In this document: in pieces, positions 52,219-62,355 of the stretch | Layout of the letters: the number at the start of each line of letters is the position of its first letter | Numbering within the stretch: the stretch's first letter is position 1 | Assembly: GCF_018687575.1 (NCBI RefSeq) | Contig: NZ_CP061297.1 | Location: 310,001-374,000 of the forward strand | Length of the DNA: 64,000 nucleotides | Reading direction: 5' to 3' | DNA from: Polynucleobacter asymbioticus | GTDB lineage: Bacteria > Pseudomonadota > Gammaproteobacteria > Burkholderiales > Burkholderiaceae | Made by a program: the position numbers and the translations under genes | The notes under the pieces: generated by a model | What the model saw: only the letters and a program-made list of their open reading frames with translations | Databases searched by the model: none | Told to the model about the DNA's origin: nothing

Positions 52219-55128
52219 ATGGGCGGTATTTCTCAGTGGGAAAAACTGAATGTTGAGCTAACAGCAGCTCTTGGAAGCTCTGTTCATTTTGATACAGCCC
52301 ATCAGGCTGTTTACGCCTCAGAGGCCTCTAATTACCGTCAAATTCCGATTGGGGTTGTGACCCCTAAAAATACTGAAGAATTTGTAAAAGGTATTGAGAT
52401 TTGTCATCGCAATAAGGCCCCAGTCTTGATGCGTGGTGCTGGTACTTCCATGAATGGTCAAACAGTCAATAACGCTGTGGTGTTTGATATCTCCAAGTAT
52501 TGCAACCATATTCTTGCCTTAGATCCAGTTGCTGGCAATGCAACTGTTGAGCCAGGTGTAATTTGCGACTCCTTACGTGATGCTGCTGAACTCCATGGCC
52601 TCACTTTTGCGCCAGATCCTTCTACGCATAGCCGTTGCACTTTAGGCGGTATGGTTGCTAATAACTCTTGTGGTGCCCACTCAGTCATGGCGGGCAAGAC
52701 ACTTGAAAACACCGAAGCATTAGAGATTCTGACCTATGATGGCGAGCGCTTTTGGGTTGGGCCAACATCCGATCAAGAGTTGCAAGAGATTATTGCTGCT
52801 GGTGGTCGTCAAGGTCAGATCTATCAAGACTTACTCAACTTACGTGATCGCTATGCGGATTTAATTCGGGCACGCTTCCCAAATATTAAGCGTCGTGTTT
52901 CTGGTTACAACTTAGATCAGTTATTGCCAGAGAATGGCTTTAACGTCGCCCGTGCTCTCGTGGGTACTGAAGGCACCTGTGCTCTCACCTTGGCTGCGAA
53001 AGTGCGATTGGTGAAGAGTCCTGCCAAGCGTGTCGTGTTGGTGTTGGGCTTTGATGATATTTATTTAGCGGGCGATGCTGTTCCGGAATATCAATCTTTT
53101 AATCCCATTGCGATCGAGGGCTTGGATTACAAAATCATTCGTGGCTTGCAGCAACGCAATCTAGCAAAAGCGGAAATCGATTTACTCCCCCCTGGCAATG
53201 CTTGGGTGGTGGTGGAGTTTGGCGATGACACCCTTGAAGGCGCAATAGCTCAAGCTGAAAAAGCCCAGGAGTATTTCAAGGCGAGAACGAAAGGTCCACA
53301 GCCTTCAACATGGCTGGTGCCGGACCCATCAATCCAAAAGCGTATTTGGTCGATTCGTGAGAATGGGGCATCTGCTACCCATTTATCTATCGATCCAAAT
53401 TCGCCTGATCCGGTTGTTGGATGGGAAGATGCTGCGGTTGATCCCGCACGCTTAGGCGAGTATCTACGTGCCTTCCAAGCCTTAGTAGACTCATACGAGT
53501 ATGAGACTTCGCTTTATGGACACTTTGGTGATGGATGTATTCATGCACGTATCACCTTTAATTTGCGCTCTGTAGAAGGTGTTGCCAAATTCAGATCTTT
53601 TATTCGGGATGCCGCAACTTTGGTTGTGGAGTTTGGCGGTTCACTCACAGGTGAGCACGGTGACGGTCAAGCCCGAGCAGAATTCCTCCCCATTATGTTC
53701 GGTGAAGAGTTGATGGGTGCAATGCATGAGTTCAAGCGCATTTGGGATCCACAAAACAAACTCAATCCAGGAAAAGTAGTTCACCCCTATCGCGTAGATG
53801 AAAACCTTCGCATGGGCCCAGAGTACAAAGTCGTCAATATGAAGACGCGCCTCAATTTCTTAAGCCAAGAAGGTAATGGATTTCAGAGGGCAGTAGAGCG
53901 TTGTGTTGGCATGGGTAAGTGCCGTAGCGAAAAAGTCGGCACCATGTGTCCAAGCTATCGCGCTACGAAAGAGGAGCGCTTCTCTACCCGCGGACGTTCA
54001 CGTCTTTTCTGGGAGATGCTTCAGGGCGAAGTGATTAAAGATGGTTGGGAAAGCAAGGAGCTTAAAGAGGCTCTGGATACTTGCTTATCCTGTAAGGGGT
54101 GTAAGAGCGACTGTCCTGCCCACGTGGATATGGCCTCCTATAAGGCGGAGTTCTTGTCTCACTATCATGAGACCAATAGCAGACCTCGTCAGGCACTGAC
54201 AATGGGTCGCATTGGTGATTGGGCTCCTCTGGCTAGCAAGTTTTCTTGGCTCGTGAACGGGGTCATGCAGACGCCAGTGATTTCCAGTCTTGCTAAATGG
54301 ATTGGTGGTGTAGCGCAAGAGCGCAGTCTGCCTAAGTTTGCCAGCCATTCTTTTAGAAAGCAGTTTAAGCAATCTCAGGGTGTAAGTATTGGTCACAAGA
54401 AAGTGATCCTCTGGGTAGATACCTTCTGTGAGCATTTTCATCCTGAGGTTGCGAATGCAGCGGTTGAGGTGCTGGCACACGCTGGCTTTGAAGCAACATT
54501 ACCGAAGACGCCGCTATGCTGCGGTCGTCCTTTGTACGACTTTGGCTACCTAGATCTTGCCAAGCAAAAGCTCGAGAAGATTTTGGATGCAATCGGAAGT
54601 GAAATTCAAGCAAACCCGGATGCACCGATCGCAGTTGTAGGTCTTGAGCCAGGCTGTATGTCGGTATTTAAAGATGAGTTACTCAAGTTCTTCCCGAATG
54701 ATCCAAGGGCGAAACTCTTGGCATCCAGCACCTATTTGCTGGGTGATTTCTTGCATGAGCAGGGCTATACGCCGCCTCCTTTAGACCGCAATATCCTGGT
54801 TCACTCGCACTGCCACCAAAAGTCTTTGTTTGGCACCAAAGGTGATGTGGCCTTATTGGCGGCCTTGGGTGCCAAAGCGAATTACATTGATAGTGGTTGC
54901 TGTGGCATGGCAGGTTCATTTGGATTTAATCCAGAACATGTTGAGATATCCAAGGCGGTTGGCGAGTTGGTATTGCTACCCGCTGTCCGGTCTGCTGATC
55001 AAGACACCATCATTCTTACCAATGGCTTTAGCTGCAGAGAGCAGATTGAACAAGAGACTGGGCGCAAGGTAAAGCATTTGGCAGAGTTGCTGCAGATGGC
55101 GCATCAAGCCCAAGCGGAAAAGGTGTAA
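52219..55128 (+). CDS. FAD-binding and (Fe-S)-binding oxidoreductase (D-2-hydroxyacid dehydrogenase, YdiJ-like)
   Basis: A 969-residue fusion. The N-terminal FAD-binding PCMH domain (about residues 30-270) has VLMRGAGTSMNGQ and STHSRCTLGGMVANNSCGAH. The FAD-oxidase C domain (to about 530) has GHFGDGCIHARI and GSLTGEHGDGQARAEF. A ferredoxin-type part has CLSCKGCKSDCP, and a CCG domain has CCGRPLYDFG and CCGMAGSFG. This layout is that of YdiJ/DLD-type enzymes oxidising D-lactate or D-2-hydroxyglutarate. Which acid is used is not decidable from sequence. Confidence 0.92.
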   Translation: MGGISQWEKLNVELTAALGSSVHFDTAHQAVYASEASNYRQIPIGVVTPKNTEEFVKGIEICHRNKAPVLMRGAGTSMNGQTVNNAVVFDISKYCNHILALDPVAGNATVEPGVICDSLRDAAELHGLTFAPDPSTHSRCTLGGMVANNSCGAHSVMAGKTLENTEALEILTYDGERFWVGPTSDQELQEIIAAGGRQGQIYQDLLNLRDRYADLIRARFPNIKRRVSGYNLDQLLPENGFNVARALVGTEGTCALTLAAKVRLVKSPAKRVVLVLGFDDIYLAGDAVPEYQSFNPIAIEGLDYKIIRGLQQRNLAKAEIDLLPPGNAWVVVEFGDDTLEGAIAQAEKAQEYFKARTKGPQPSTWLVPDPSIQKRIWSIRENGASATHLSIDPNSPDPVVGWEDAAVDPARLGEYLRAFQALVDSYEYETSLYGHFGDGCIHARITFNLRSVEGVAKFRSFIRDAATLVVEFGGSLTGEHGDGQARAEFLPIMFGEELMGAMHEFKRIWDPQNKLNPGKVVHPYRVDENLRMGPEYKVVNMKTRLNFLSQEGNGFQRAVERCVGMGKCRSEKVGTMCPSYRATKEERFSTRGRSRLFWEMLQGEVIKDGWESKELKEALDTCLSCKGCKSDCPAHVDMASYKAEFLSHYHETNSRPRQALTMGRIGDWAPLASKFSWLVNGVMQTPVISSLAKWIGGVAQERSLPKFASHSFRKQFKQSQGVSIGHKKVILWVDTFCEHFHPEVANAAVEVLAHAGFEATLPKTPLCCGRPLYDFGYLDLAKQKLEKILDAIGSEIQANPDAPIAVVGLEPGCMSVFKDELLKFFPNDPRAKLLASSTYLLGDFLHEQGYTPPPLDRNILVHSHCHQKSLFGTKGDVALLAALGAKANYIDSGCCGMAGSFGFNPEHVEISKAVGELVLLPAVRSADQDTIILTNGFSCREQIEQETGRKVKHLAELLQMAHQAQAEKV

Positions 55129-55152
55129 GGCAGAACCTGATAGCTGGAAAAG

Positions 55153-55180
55153 AAAAAGCCCCGAGAGATCGGGGCTTTTT
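55153..55180. terminator. Bidirectional rho-independent terminator
   Basis: AAAAAGCCCCGA (55153-55164), GAGA loop, TCGGGGCTTTTT (55169-55180); perfect 12-bp stem between the converging dehydrogenase and ahpF genes. Confidence 0.93.
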
Positions 55181-55204
55181 CAATCCAAAGACTGCTTTTA
55201 GATC

Positions 55205-56749
55205 TTATGAGCGAATCAAGTAATCAAAGGCAGAGAGTGATGCTTTAGCGCCTTCACCCATCGCGATGATGATTTGCTTGTAAGGCACGGTAGTGCAGTC
55301 ACCTGCAGCAAATACACCAGGCATCGATGTCTCGCCTTTCTGATCAATGATCACTTCACCGCGAGGGGATAAGTCAATCACGCCTTTGAGCCAATCAGTA
55401 TTGGGGAGCAAGCCAATTTGAACAAAGATGCCCTCCAGTGCTATGTCATGCATCTGCTGATTAGCGCGATCTTCATATCTCAAGGTGGTTACCTTGCCAT
55501 CTGCGCCCAAAACCTCTTTACTTAAAGCATTCGTAATGATGGTGACATTCGGCATGCTATTCAATTTCTTTTGCAAGACCGCATCGGCACGTAGTTTGGT
55601 ATCGAATTCAACCAAAGTAACGTGGCTCACAATTCCTGCTAAATCAATTGCGGCCTCAACTCCAGAGTTTCCACCGCCAATCACCGCTACGCGCTTACCT
55701 TTGTACAGAGGGCCGTCACAGTGTGGGCAGTAGGCCACGCCTTTACCGCGGTACTCTTGCTCGCCTGGTACATTCATTTCACGCCAGCGTGCGCCTGTAC
55801 TCAAAATAACGGTCTTACTTTTTAAAACAGCGCCATTTTCTAGTGTGATCTTAATTTCATCACCAGTCTTGCTTAAGCTCTTAGCGGTTTGTAGATTCAT
55901 TAAATCGACTTCATATTCCTTCACGTGCTGCTCGAGAGCCATGACTAACTTAGGACCTTCAGTTTCTTTGACGGAGATGAAGTTTTCAATGCCAACGGTA
56001 TCGGCAACCTGACCGCCAAATTTCTGAGCTACCACACCAGTTCTAATGCCTTTACGAGCAGAGTAGATCGCTGCTGAAGCGCCCGCTGGACCGCCGCCAA
56101 TGATCAAGGAATCATAGGCCTCTTTAGCGTTCAATTTTTCTGCATCACGTGCTGAAGAATTGGTATCGAGTTTGGCGGCAATTTCTTCAACGCTCATACG
56201 GCCTTGACCAAACACTTCGCCATTCAGAATGACGGTAGGCACAGCCATGATCTGGTATTGATCTACCAAACCCTGGAAGAGGGCGCCATCGATCATTTCG
56301 TGTTCAATATTGGGGTTCAGGGCAGCCATGAGGTTCAAAGCCTGTACAACGTCAGGGCAGTTATGGCATGACAATGAAATGAAAGTCTGAAAGCGCTTCT
56401 TACCTTCCAAGCCCTTAATGCTGTCGATCACATCTTGCTCTACTTTTGGTGGATAACCACTAGTTTGCAAAATGGCCAAGATAAAGGAAGTCATCTCATG
56501 ACCCATTGGCAGGCCTGAGAAGGCAATGCGGGCAACCTCATCCACTTTGCTTACAGTAAAGCTAGGAATATTTTTGCTGCTACCAGAAGTTTTTACTGTG
56601 ATCTTGGCAGATTGCTCGGCAACCTCATTTAAGAGCTCCAACATCTGAGCTGACTGAGTGCTGTTGTCCAAAGTAGCCTCTAAAACAATCGGGCTCTCAA
56701 TTTTTTCGAAATAGGTCTTAAGTTGAGCCTTGATATTGCTATCTAACAT
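55205..56749 (-). CDS. ahpF: Alkyl hydroperoxide reductase subunit F
   Basis: A 514-residue flavoprotein. The N-terminal double-thioredoxin domain has C128-HN-C131. FAD and NADH Rossmann parts have [17 protein letters not shown] near 218-234. The thioredoxin-reductase-like redox pair is C341-PH-C344. It carries NADH electrons to AhpC. It follows ahpC on the minus strand across 120 bp that contain two competing hairpins. Confidence 0.96.
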   Translation of the reverse strand: MLDSNIKAQLKTYFEKIESPIVLEATLDNSTQSAQMLELLNEVAEQSAKITVKTSGSSKNIPSFTVSKVDEVARIAFSGLPMGHEMTSFILAILQTSGYPPKVEQDVIDSIKGLEGKKRFQTFISLSCHNCPDVVQALNLMAALNPNIEHEMIDGALFQGLVDQYQIMAVPTVILNGEVFGQGRMSVEEIAAKLDTNSSARDAEKLNAKEAYDSLIIGGGPAGASAAIYSARKGIRTGVVAQKFGGQVADTVGIENFISVKETEGPKLVMALEQHVKEYEVDLMNLQTAKSLSKTGDEIKITLENGAVLKSKTVILSTGARWREMNVPGEQEYRGKGVAYCPHCDGPLYKGKRVAVIGGGNSGVEAAIDLAGIVSHVTLVEFDTKLRADAVLQKKLNSMPNVTIITNALSKEVLGADGKVTTLRYEDRANQQMHDIALEGIFVQIGLLPNTDWLKGVIDLSPRGEVIIDQKGETSMPGVFAAGDCTTVPYKQIIIAMGEGAKASLSAFDYLIRS

Positions 56750-56778
56750 GGTGTGTTCCTTGGTATTAAATCTTGATG

Positions 56779-56841
56779 AGTCTATTGGGCAGGGCTGCTA
56801 TTAATCATCCTGCCCAATAGACTCTCCGAAGAGAGTCTATT
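56779..56841 (-). promoter_or_regulatory. Two mutually exclusive hairpins between ahpC and ahpF
   Basis: Hairpin 1 (first in the transcript): AATAGACTCTC/GAGAGTCTATT, 11 bp, arms 56831-56841 and 56816-56826. Read on the minus strand its loop is the very stable C-UUCG-G tetraloop. Hairpin 2: perfect 15-bp arms AGTCTATTGGGCAGG and CCTGCCCAATAGACT (56809-56823 and 56779-56793) around 15 nt. The segment 56816-56823 is needed by both, so only one can form fully. No T-run follows hairpin 2. Confidence 0.8.
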
Positions 56842-56869
56842 GATTACTACTAAATGCTGACTTGAACTA

Positions 56870-57433
56870 TTAGATCTTGCCTACGAGGTCTAAAGATGGA
56901 GTCAATGTTGCTGCGCCTTCTTTCCACTTAGCTGGGCAAACTTCACCTGGGTGAGCAGCTGTGTATTGAGCAGCCTTGAGCTTACGCAATGTCTCAGAGA
57001 TATCGCGAGCGATTTCGTTTGAGTGGATTTCAGCTGTTTTGATCACGCCTTCTGGATTGATGATGAATGTACCGCGCAATGCAAGACCTTCTTCATCAAT
57101 ATGCACATCAAAACCACGTGTCAATGTGTGTGTTGGATCGCCAACCAATGGGAACTTTGCTTTACCTACTGCAGGTGAAGTCTCGTGCCATACTTTGTGT
57201 GAGAAATGTGTATCGGTAGTAATGATGTATACCTCTGCACCCATCTTTTGGAACTCAGCATAGTTATCAGCTGCATCTTCAATTTCTGTTGGGCAGTTGA
57301 ATGTGAAAGCTGCTGGCATGAAAATCAATACAGACCATTTGCCTTTGAGGGACTCATCGGAAACAGTCACAAACTTGCCATTGTGGAAAGCTTGGGTTTT
57401 GAATGGGATTACTGGCGTGTTGATTAAAGACAT
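56870..57433 (-). CDS. ahpC: Alkyl hydroperoxide reductase subunit C (peroxiredoxin)
   Basis: A 187-residue typical 2-Cys peroxiredoxin, the same length as E. coli AhpC. The peroxidatic cysteine is C47 in FMPAAFTFNCPTE, the resolving cysteine C166 in HPGEVCPAKW. It reduces H2O2, organic peroxides and peroxynitrite. The start at 57433 has a CAGGAG ribosome binding site; the longer open frame (to 57481) is not used. The AT-rich region upstream (57482-57560) with repeated CTAT/ATAG tetramers could bind OxyR. Confidence 0.96.
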   Translation of the reverse strand: MSLINTPVIPFKTQAFHNGKFVTVSDESLKGKWSVLIFMPAAFTFNCPTEIEDAADNYAEFQKMGAEVYIITTDTHFSHKVWHETSPAVGKAKFPLVGDPTHTLTRGFDVHIDEEGLALRGTFIINPEGVIKTAEIHSNEIARDISETLRKLKAAQYTAAHPGEVCPAKWKEGAATLTPSLDLVGKI

Positions 57434-57651
57434 AGGGTTCTCCTGTAAAAAATGAAATAGTTGATTCACAACAGAAGCCATTCTAGAGACTAATTATTTA
57501 TTTGCATAATGAATAATTTAGATATTAATGATCTATTTATTAGATAATAGATATCTGCCCGATCAAAGCCACAAACGCAGGCTTCCAATGCTGCAATTCG
57601 CTTGAAGCCCTTCTTGATGGAAATTAAAAGCGCCCGTTATAAACTGGTTAT

Positions 57652-58260
57652 ATGAAGCCAATTTTGTACTCTTATCGGAGATGCCCCTATGCAATGCGGG
57701 CTCGCATGGCATTAAAGTACGCTGGGATTGATGTTGAGCAAAGGGAAATTGACTTTAGAAATAAGCCGCAATCCATGTTGCTAGTATCGCCCAAGGGGAC
57801 GGTTCCAGTCTTATGTGTTGATGAACTCGTTTTGGATCAAAGTCTCGACATCATGCATTGGGCCTTAGGTAAATCTGACCCCAGTAGTTGGAGCGGAGTT
57901 GATGAACAAGATGCTCAGAGGTGGATTGAGAAAAATGACGGTCCATTTAAAATGTTGTTAGATCAATATAAGTACCCAAATCGATTCCCTGATCTTAATC
58001 CTGAGGATGTGCTGAATAGTGCGATCGATCTGATGTTTGATCCCATGGAAAATGCGCTCCAATCTTCTCCGTATTTACTGGGTAATAGACTGTCCTGGGT
58101 AGATGTCGCTATCTTTCCGTTTATTAGACAGTTTGCTGCGGTGAATCCTCAGCAATTTGAAGCGTTGCCATTTCCTGCGCTCAAGAAATGGCTCAAGCTC
58201 CATCTTGAGTCGGAGTTGTTTCATTCAGTCATGAATAAGCATCCCACTTGGGCTGAATGA
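57652..58260 (+). CDS. Glutathione S-transferase family protein
   Basis: A 202-residue protein with an N-terminal thioredoxin-fold GST domain: ILYSYRRCPYAMRARMALKY, with a CPYA active-site motif as in omega-class or CLIC/YibF-like proteins. The cis-proline segment is GTVPVLCVDELVLDQSLDIM. The C-terminal helical domain has LLGNRLSWVDVAIFPFIRQF. The cysteine points to thiol-transferase or dehydrogenase activity. It is divergent from ahpC. Confidence 0.88.
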   Translation: MKPILYSYRRCPYAMRARMALKYAGIDVEQREIDFRNKPQSMLLVSPKGTVPVLCVDELVLDQSLDIMHWALGKSDPSSWSGVDEQDAQRWIEKNDGPFKMLLDQYKYPNRFPDLNPEDVLNSAIDLMFDPMENALQSSPYLLGNRLSWVDVAIFPFIRQFAAVNPQQFEALPFPALKKWLKLHLESELFHSVMNKHPTWAE

Positions 58261-58286
58261 CTTCTTACAAAGTTAATCTAGGAAAT

Positions 58287-58322
58287 GAAAAAGCCACCCG
58301 AAGGTGGCTTTGGTATTGCTGG
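58287..58322. terminator. Bidirectional terminator, repeat copy 1 of the terminator-CCA module
   Basis: AAGCCACC (58291-58298), CGAA, GGTGGCTT (58303-58310), then GGTATTGCTGG. It closes both the GST gene and katG (converging). Nearly identical 36-bp modules occur at 61555-61590 and 62160-62196; the last is the 3' end of tRNA-Lys plus its terminator. Here the TGG (CCA on the minus strand) is followed by sequence only faintly like a tRNA. Confidence 0.8.
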
Positions 58323-58362
58323 AGCTTAGGGCGATATTGACTTCGTCGAAACCCCATTGTTA

Positions 58363-60513
<2,151 letters not shown>

Positions 60514-60550
60514 TTAGATCTCCTTGTAGGTAAATCATTTTTGGTTTAGT

Positions 60551-60593
60551 AACCTGACCAAAACAGGTTAACTGAAAAAACAACTTTGGTCAG
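60551..60593 (-). promoter_or_regulatory. Overlapping inverted repeats in front of katG
   Basis: AACCTG (60551-60556) and CAGGTT (60564-60569) form one inverted repeat. CTGACCAAA (60554-60562) and TTTGGTCAG (60585-60593) form a larger one with perfect 9-bp arms. They share 60554-60556, so they exclude each other as RNA structures. As DNA they could be operator sites in the katG promoter. Confidence 0.6.
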
Positions 60594-60642
60594 TGTGTAG
60601 GGCACGTTTTCTATTCACCCGCCATAAATAGGATGAGAATGC

Positions 60643-60762
60643 TCATGATTTGCCAGTCTTGATAGGTTCTGGCTTCAAAATGGCTGCCAAATCCCTTTCA
60701 TAATGATGGTTAAGGAAGTACAAGCCTTCTGCAATTCCAGCTAAGCGATTTTGGATTTTCAT
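60643..60762 (-). CDS. Small protein of 39 residues upstream of katG
   Basis: An ORF starting MKIQNRLAGIAEGLYFLNHH and ending LKPEPIKTGKS. It has a strong ribosome binding site (GAAGGGAG about 6 nt before the ATG), unusually good for this window, and a plausible amphipathic helix. It lies on the katG strand, 129 bp before the katG start, and could be a leader peptide or an independent small protein. The family is not recognised. Confidence 0.55.
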   Translation of the reverse strand: MKIQNRLAGIAEGLYFLNHHYERDLAAILKPEPIKTGKS

Positions 60763-61003
60763 TTTTAACTCCCTTCGTGTTGTCTGTTGCGATGGGCTTA
60801 TCTTGTTCCTTAGTAATTGATCTGTCTAATGAATTAATACGATTTTGTTGATCTAATAAATGAATATCTAAATGGAATCGCCTCAGCTGAATCAGTCCAG
60901 CTCTAGATGGCAGAGGATCCATGAACCAATTTCAATTGGACTTATGCACTGACAATATGAGTGGAGGTGTAGTATTTACATTCCTCAATCAGCTTAGAAA
61001 ATA
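60763..61003. other. Intergenic region without a recognised gene
   Basis: This 241-bp AT-rich stretch separates the 39-residue ORF from the divergent lipoprotein gene. It should contain promoters for both. No repeat or conserved motif stands out. Confidence 0.5.
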
Positions 61004-61534
61004 ATGATAAAAATTTTCTCCCTTATGGTTTTTGTTGTATCGATATTGAGTGCATGTGCGACGGCAGTTTCGGTTCACTCAAGACCTGCAGGGGCTTTAA
61101 TTAGCAGCAAAAACCAGAATTTGGGTATTTCGCCAGTACGTATTAGCTTAGATTCGGAGATCGGCCAATCATTTCAAAAGTCTGGTGATGGCTGTTACGA
61201 GGCTCCTTCATTCACGGCACATTGGGCAAGCGGAGCCGTGGCCTCATCAGCTGCCTCACTCTTATGTCGAGGGCGTGATGGCAATTACAAAATTTTCATC
61301 AGAAGACCGGCTAATGCTCCAGATCTAAAAAAAGATCTGGATGCTGCAAATACACCAGAGGCAGTCATGGCGAGAAGACGGGAATTTATGATGGAGAATC
61401 ATTTGGGAGGATCACACCACTCAGATAATGACAATCCTGATATGCCGTCAAATGTATTGTCTATTGATGACCTTGAAAATGTTGGGCGCATGTGGAAGGA
61501 GCGGGATTCAATCCAAATCGGACCAAATAATTAA
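61004..61534 (+). CDS. Lipoprotein with PEGA-like domain
   Basis: A 176-residue protein with a lipoprotein signal peptide: hydrophobic core LMVFVVSILSACAT with lipobox LSAC and lipidated C18. It is followed by VSVHSRPAGALISSKNQNLG and ISPVRISLDS, the pattern of a PEGA-type beta domain. The C-terminal part is polar with HHSDNDNPDMPSN. Function unknown; probably attached to a membrane facing the periplasm. Confidence 0.7.
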   Translation: MIKIFSLMVFVVSILSACATAVSVHSRPAGALISSKNQNLGISPVRISLDSEIGQSFQKSGDGCYEAPSFTAHWASGAVASSAASLLCRGRDGNYKIFIRRPANAPDLKKDLDAANTPEAVMARRREFMMENHLGGSHHSDNDNPDMPSNVLSIDDLENVGRMWKERDSIQIGPNN

Positions 61535-61554
61535 AGTACCAAAATCATTAAAGA

Positions 61555-61617
61555 GAAAAAGCCACCCGAAGATGGCTTTTGTATTGCTGGCGCGCCGCGC
61601 GAGACCTGAACTCGCTA
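61555..61617. repeat. Terminator-CCA module with decayed tRNA 3' end (copy 2)
   Basis: The terminator AAGCCACC-CGAA-GATGGCTT (61559-61578) is followed by TATTGCTGG. On the minus strand CCA (61588-61590) is then preceded by a 7-nt acceptor-like strand, and by a perfect T-arm, GCGAG-7nt-CTCGC (61599-61615), whose stem equals that of the tRNA-Lys at 62.2 kb. The T-loop differs at three positions and the rest of the tRNA is absent. The lipoprotein stop codon (61615-61617) lies exactly at the edge of the T-arm. Confidence 0.65.
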
Positions 61618-62079
61618 CTCAGCTGGTTTCATCGTGAAGTCACCATTATTGCTGTTGGTGCTCCCTTTATTGGCCTCATAGTATGTAGCTTCCGCCACAC
61701 CAAAGGGCATGGTATTTGCAACCATTTCAGTCTTATTCGGCGCAATCACAAATCGATAGGTCTTGCCGCTGTCAAATTGATAGGTTTGAGAAAATACGCC
61801 GAAAGAGCCGGAGAAGGTGCTATCTATTTTAAGAACATGCTTCCCAGAGGAAATATTGACTACGCAATTTCCCCCATTAGGGATAACGCAGACTTTAAGG
61901 TCATCCACATAAACTTGAGCGCTTCTCACAATTGCAAACCAAACTGTGCTTGTGCGATTAAAGATCAGAGTGACATCGCCACCGGGATTAACGGGGGCTG
62001 CGCCTTCTTGCGGCATCATGCTCTGACAGCCCACCAAGAGGGTGAGAAAAGCAATGCTCAGTAATTTTTTGAACGGCAC
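61615..62079 (-). CDS. Lipoprotein, unknown function
   Basis: A protein of 154 residues from a GTG at 62079 with GGAG 8 nt upstream: VPFKKLLSIAFLTLLVGC ends in a lipobox, lipidated cysteine then QSMMPQ. An ATG at 62112 also has GGAG nearby and would give 165 residues, but with an acidic extension unusual for a signal peptide. The mature part has beta-strand-like segments (VTLIFNRTSTVWFAIVRSAQ, HVLKIDSTFSGSFG) resembling DUF2846-type lipoproteins. It ends in the tRNA-like module. Confidence 0.7.
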   Translation of the reverse strand: MPFKKLLSIAFLTLLVGCQSMMPQEGAAPVNPGGDVTLIFNRTSTVWFAIVRSAQVYVDDLKVCVIPNGGNCVVNISSGKHVLKIDSTFSGSFGVFSQTYQFDSGKTYRFVIAPNKTEMVANTMPFGVAEATYYEANKGSTNSNNGDFTMKPAE

Positions 62080-62159
62080 TGTTGCATCTCCAAAGTAGGC
62101 CACATTAGGCATACATTACTCCAAATTCGCTTTTGTAAACCAAGCACCTGGATTACAAA

Positions 62160-62193
62160 GAAAAAGCCACCCGAAGGTGGCTTTTGGTATTAC
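62160..62193 (-). terminator. Terminator of tRNA-Lys (module copy 3)
   Basis: AAAAGCCACC, CGAA, GGTGGCTTTT stem within 62162-62185. Read on the minus strand it follows the tRNA 3' CCA by about 9 nt and ends in a T-run. Same sequence as the modules at 58.3 and 61.6 kb. Confidence 0.85.
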
Positions 62194-62269
62194 TGGTGGG
62201 TCGGGCGAGATTCGAACTCGCGACCAACGGATTAAAAGTCCGCTGCTCTACCGACTGAGCTACCGACCC
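62194..62269 (-). tRNA. tRNA-Lys (anticodon UUU)
   Basis: A 76-nt tRNA with encoded CCA. Acceptor GGGTCGG pairs with CCGACCC, then discriminator A and CCA (62194-62196). The D-arm AGCTCAGTCGGTAGAGC, anticodon loop CTTTTAA in the stem GCGGA/TCCGT region, and T-arm GCGAG-TTCGAAT-CTCGC are all intact. Anticodon TTT reads lysine codons AAA/AAG. It is followed by its own terminator. Confidence 0.97.
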
Positions 62270-62355
62270 AGTAAGACAGAAATTATAGCAAGAACTTGGT
62301 TTGGCTTCCCTGGCTTTGCCGACTTTTGCCTCTACGCCCTGTAGTTACAAGAGTG

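Noticed and set aside
60710-60922. Minus-strand 70-codon ORF upstream of katG
   Set aside because: It overlaps the 39-residue ORF in another frame, which has a much better ribosome binding site. Composition is not protein-like.
61588-61617. A second functional tRNA gene
   Set aside because: Only acceptor-like strand and T-arm exist; the D and anticodon arms are replaced by the end of the lipoprotein gene, and the T-loop is degenerate.
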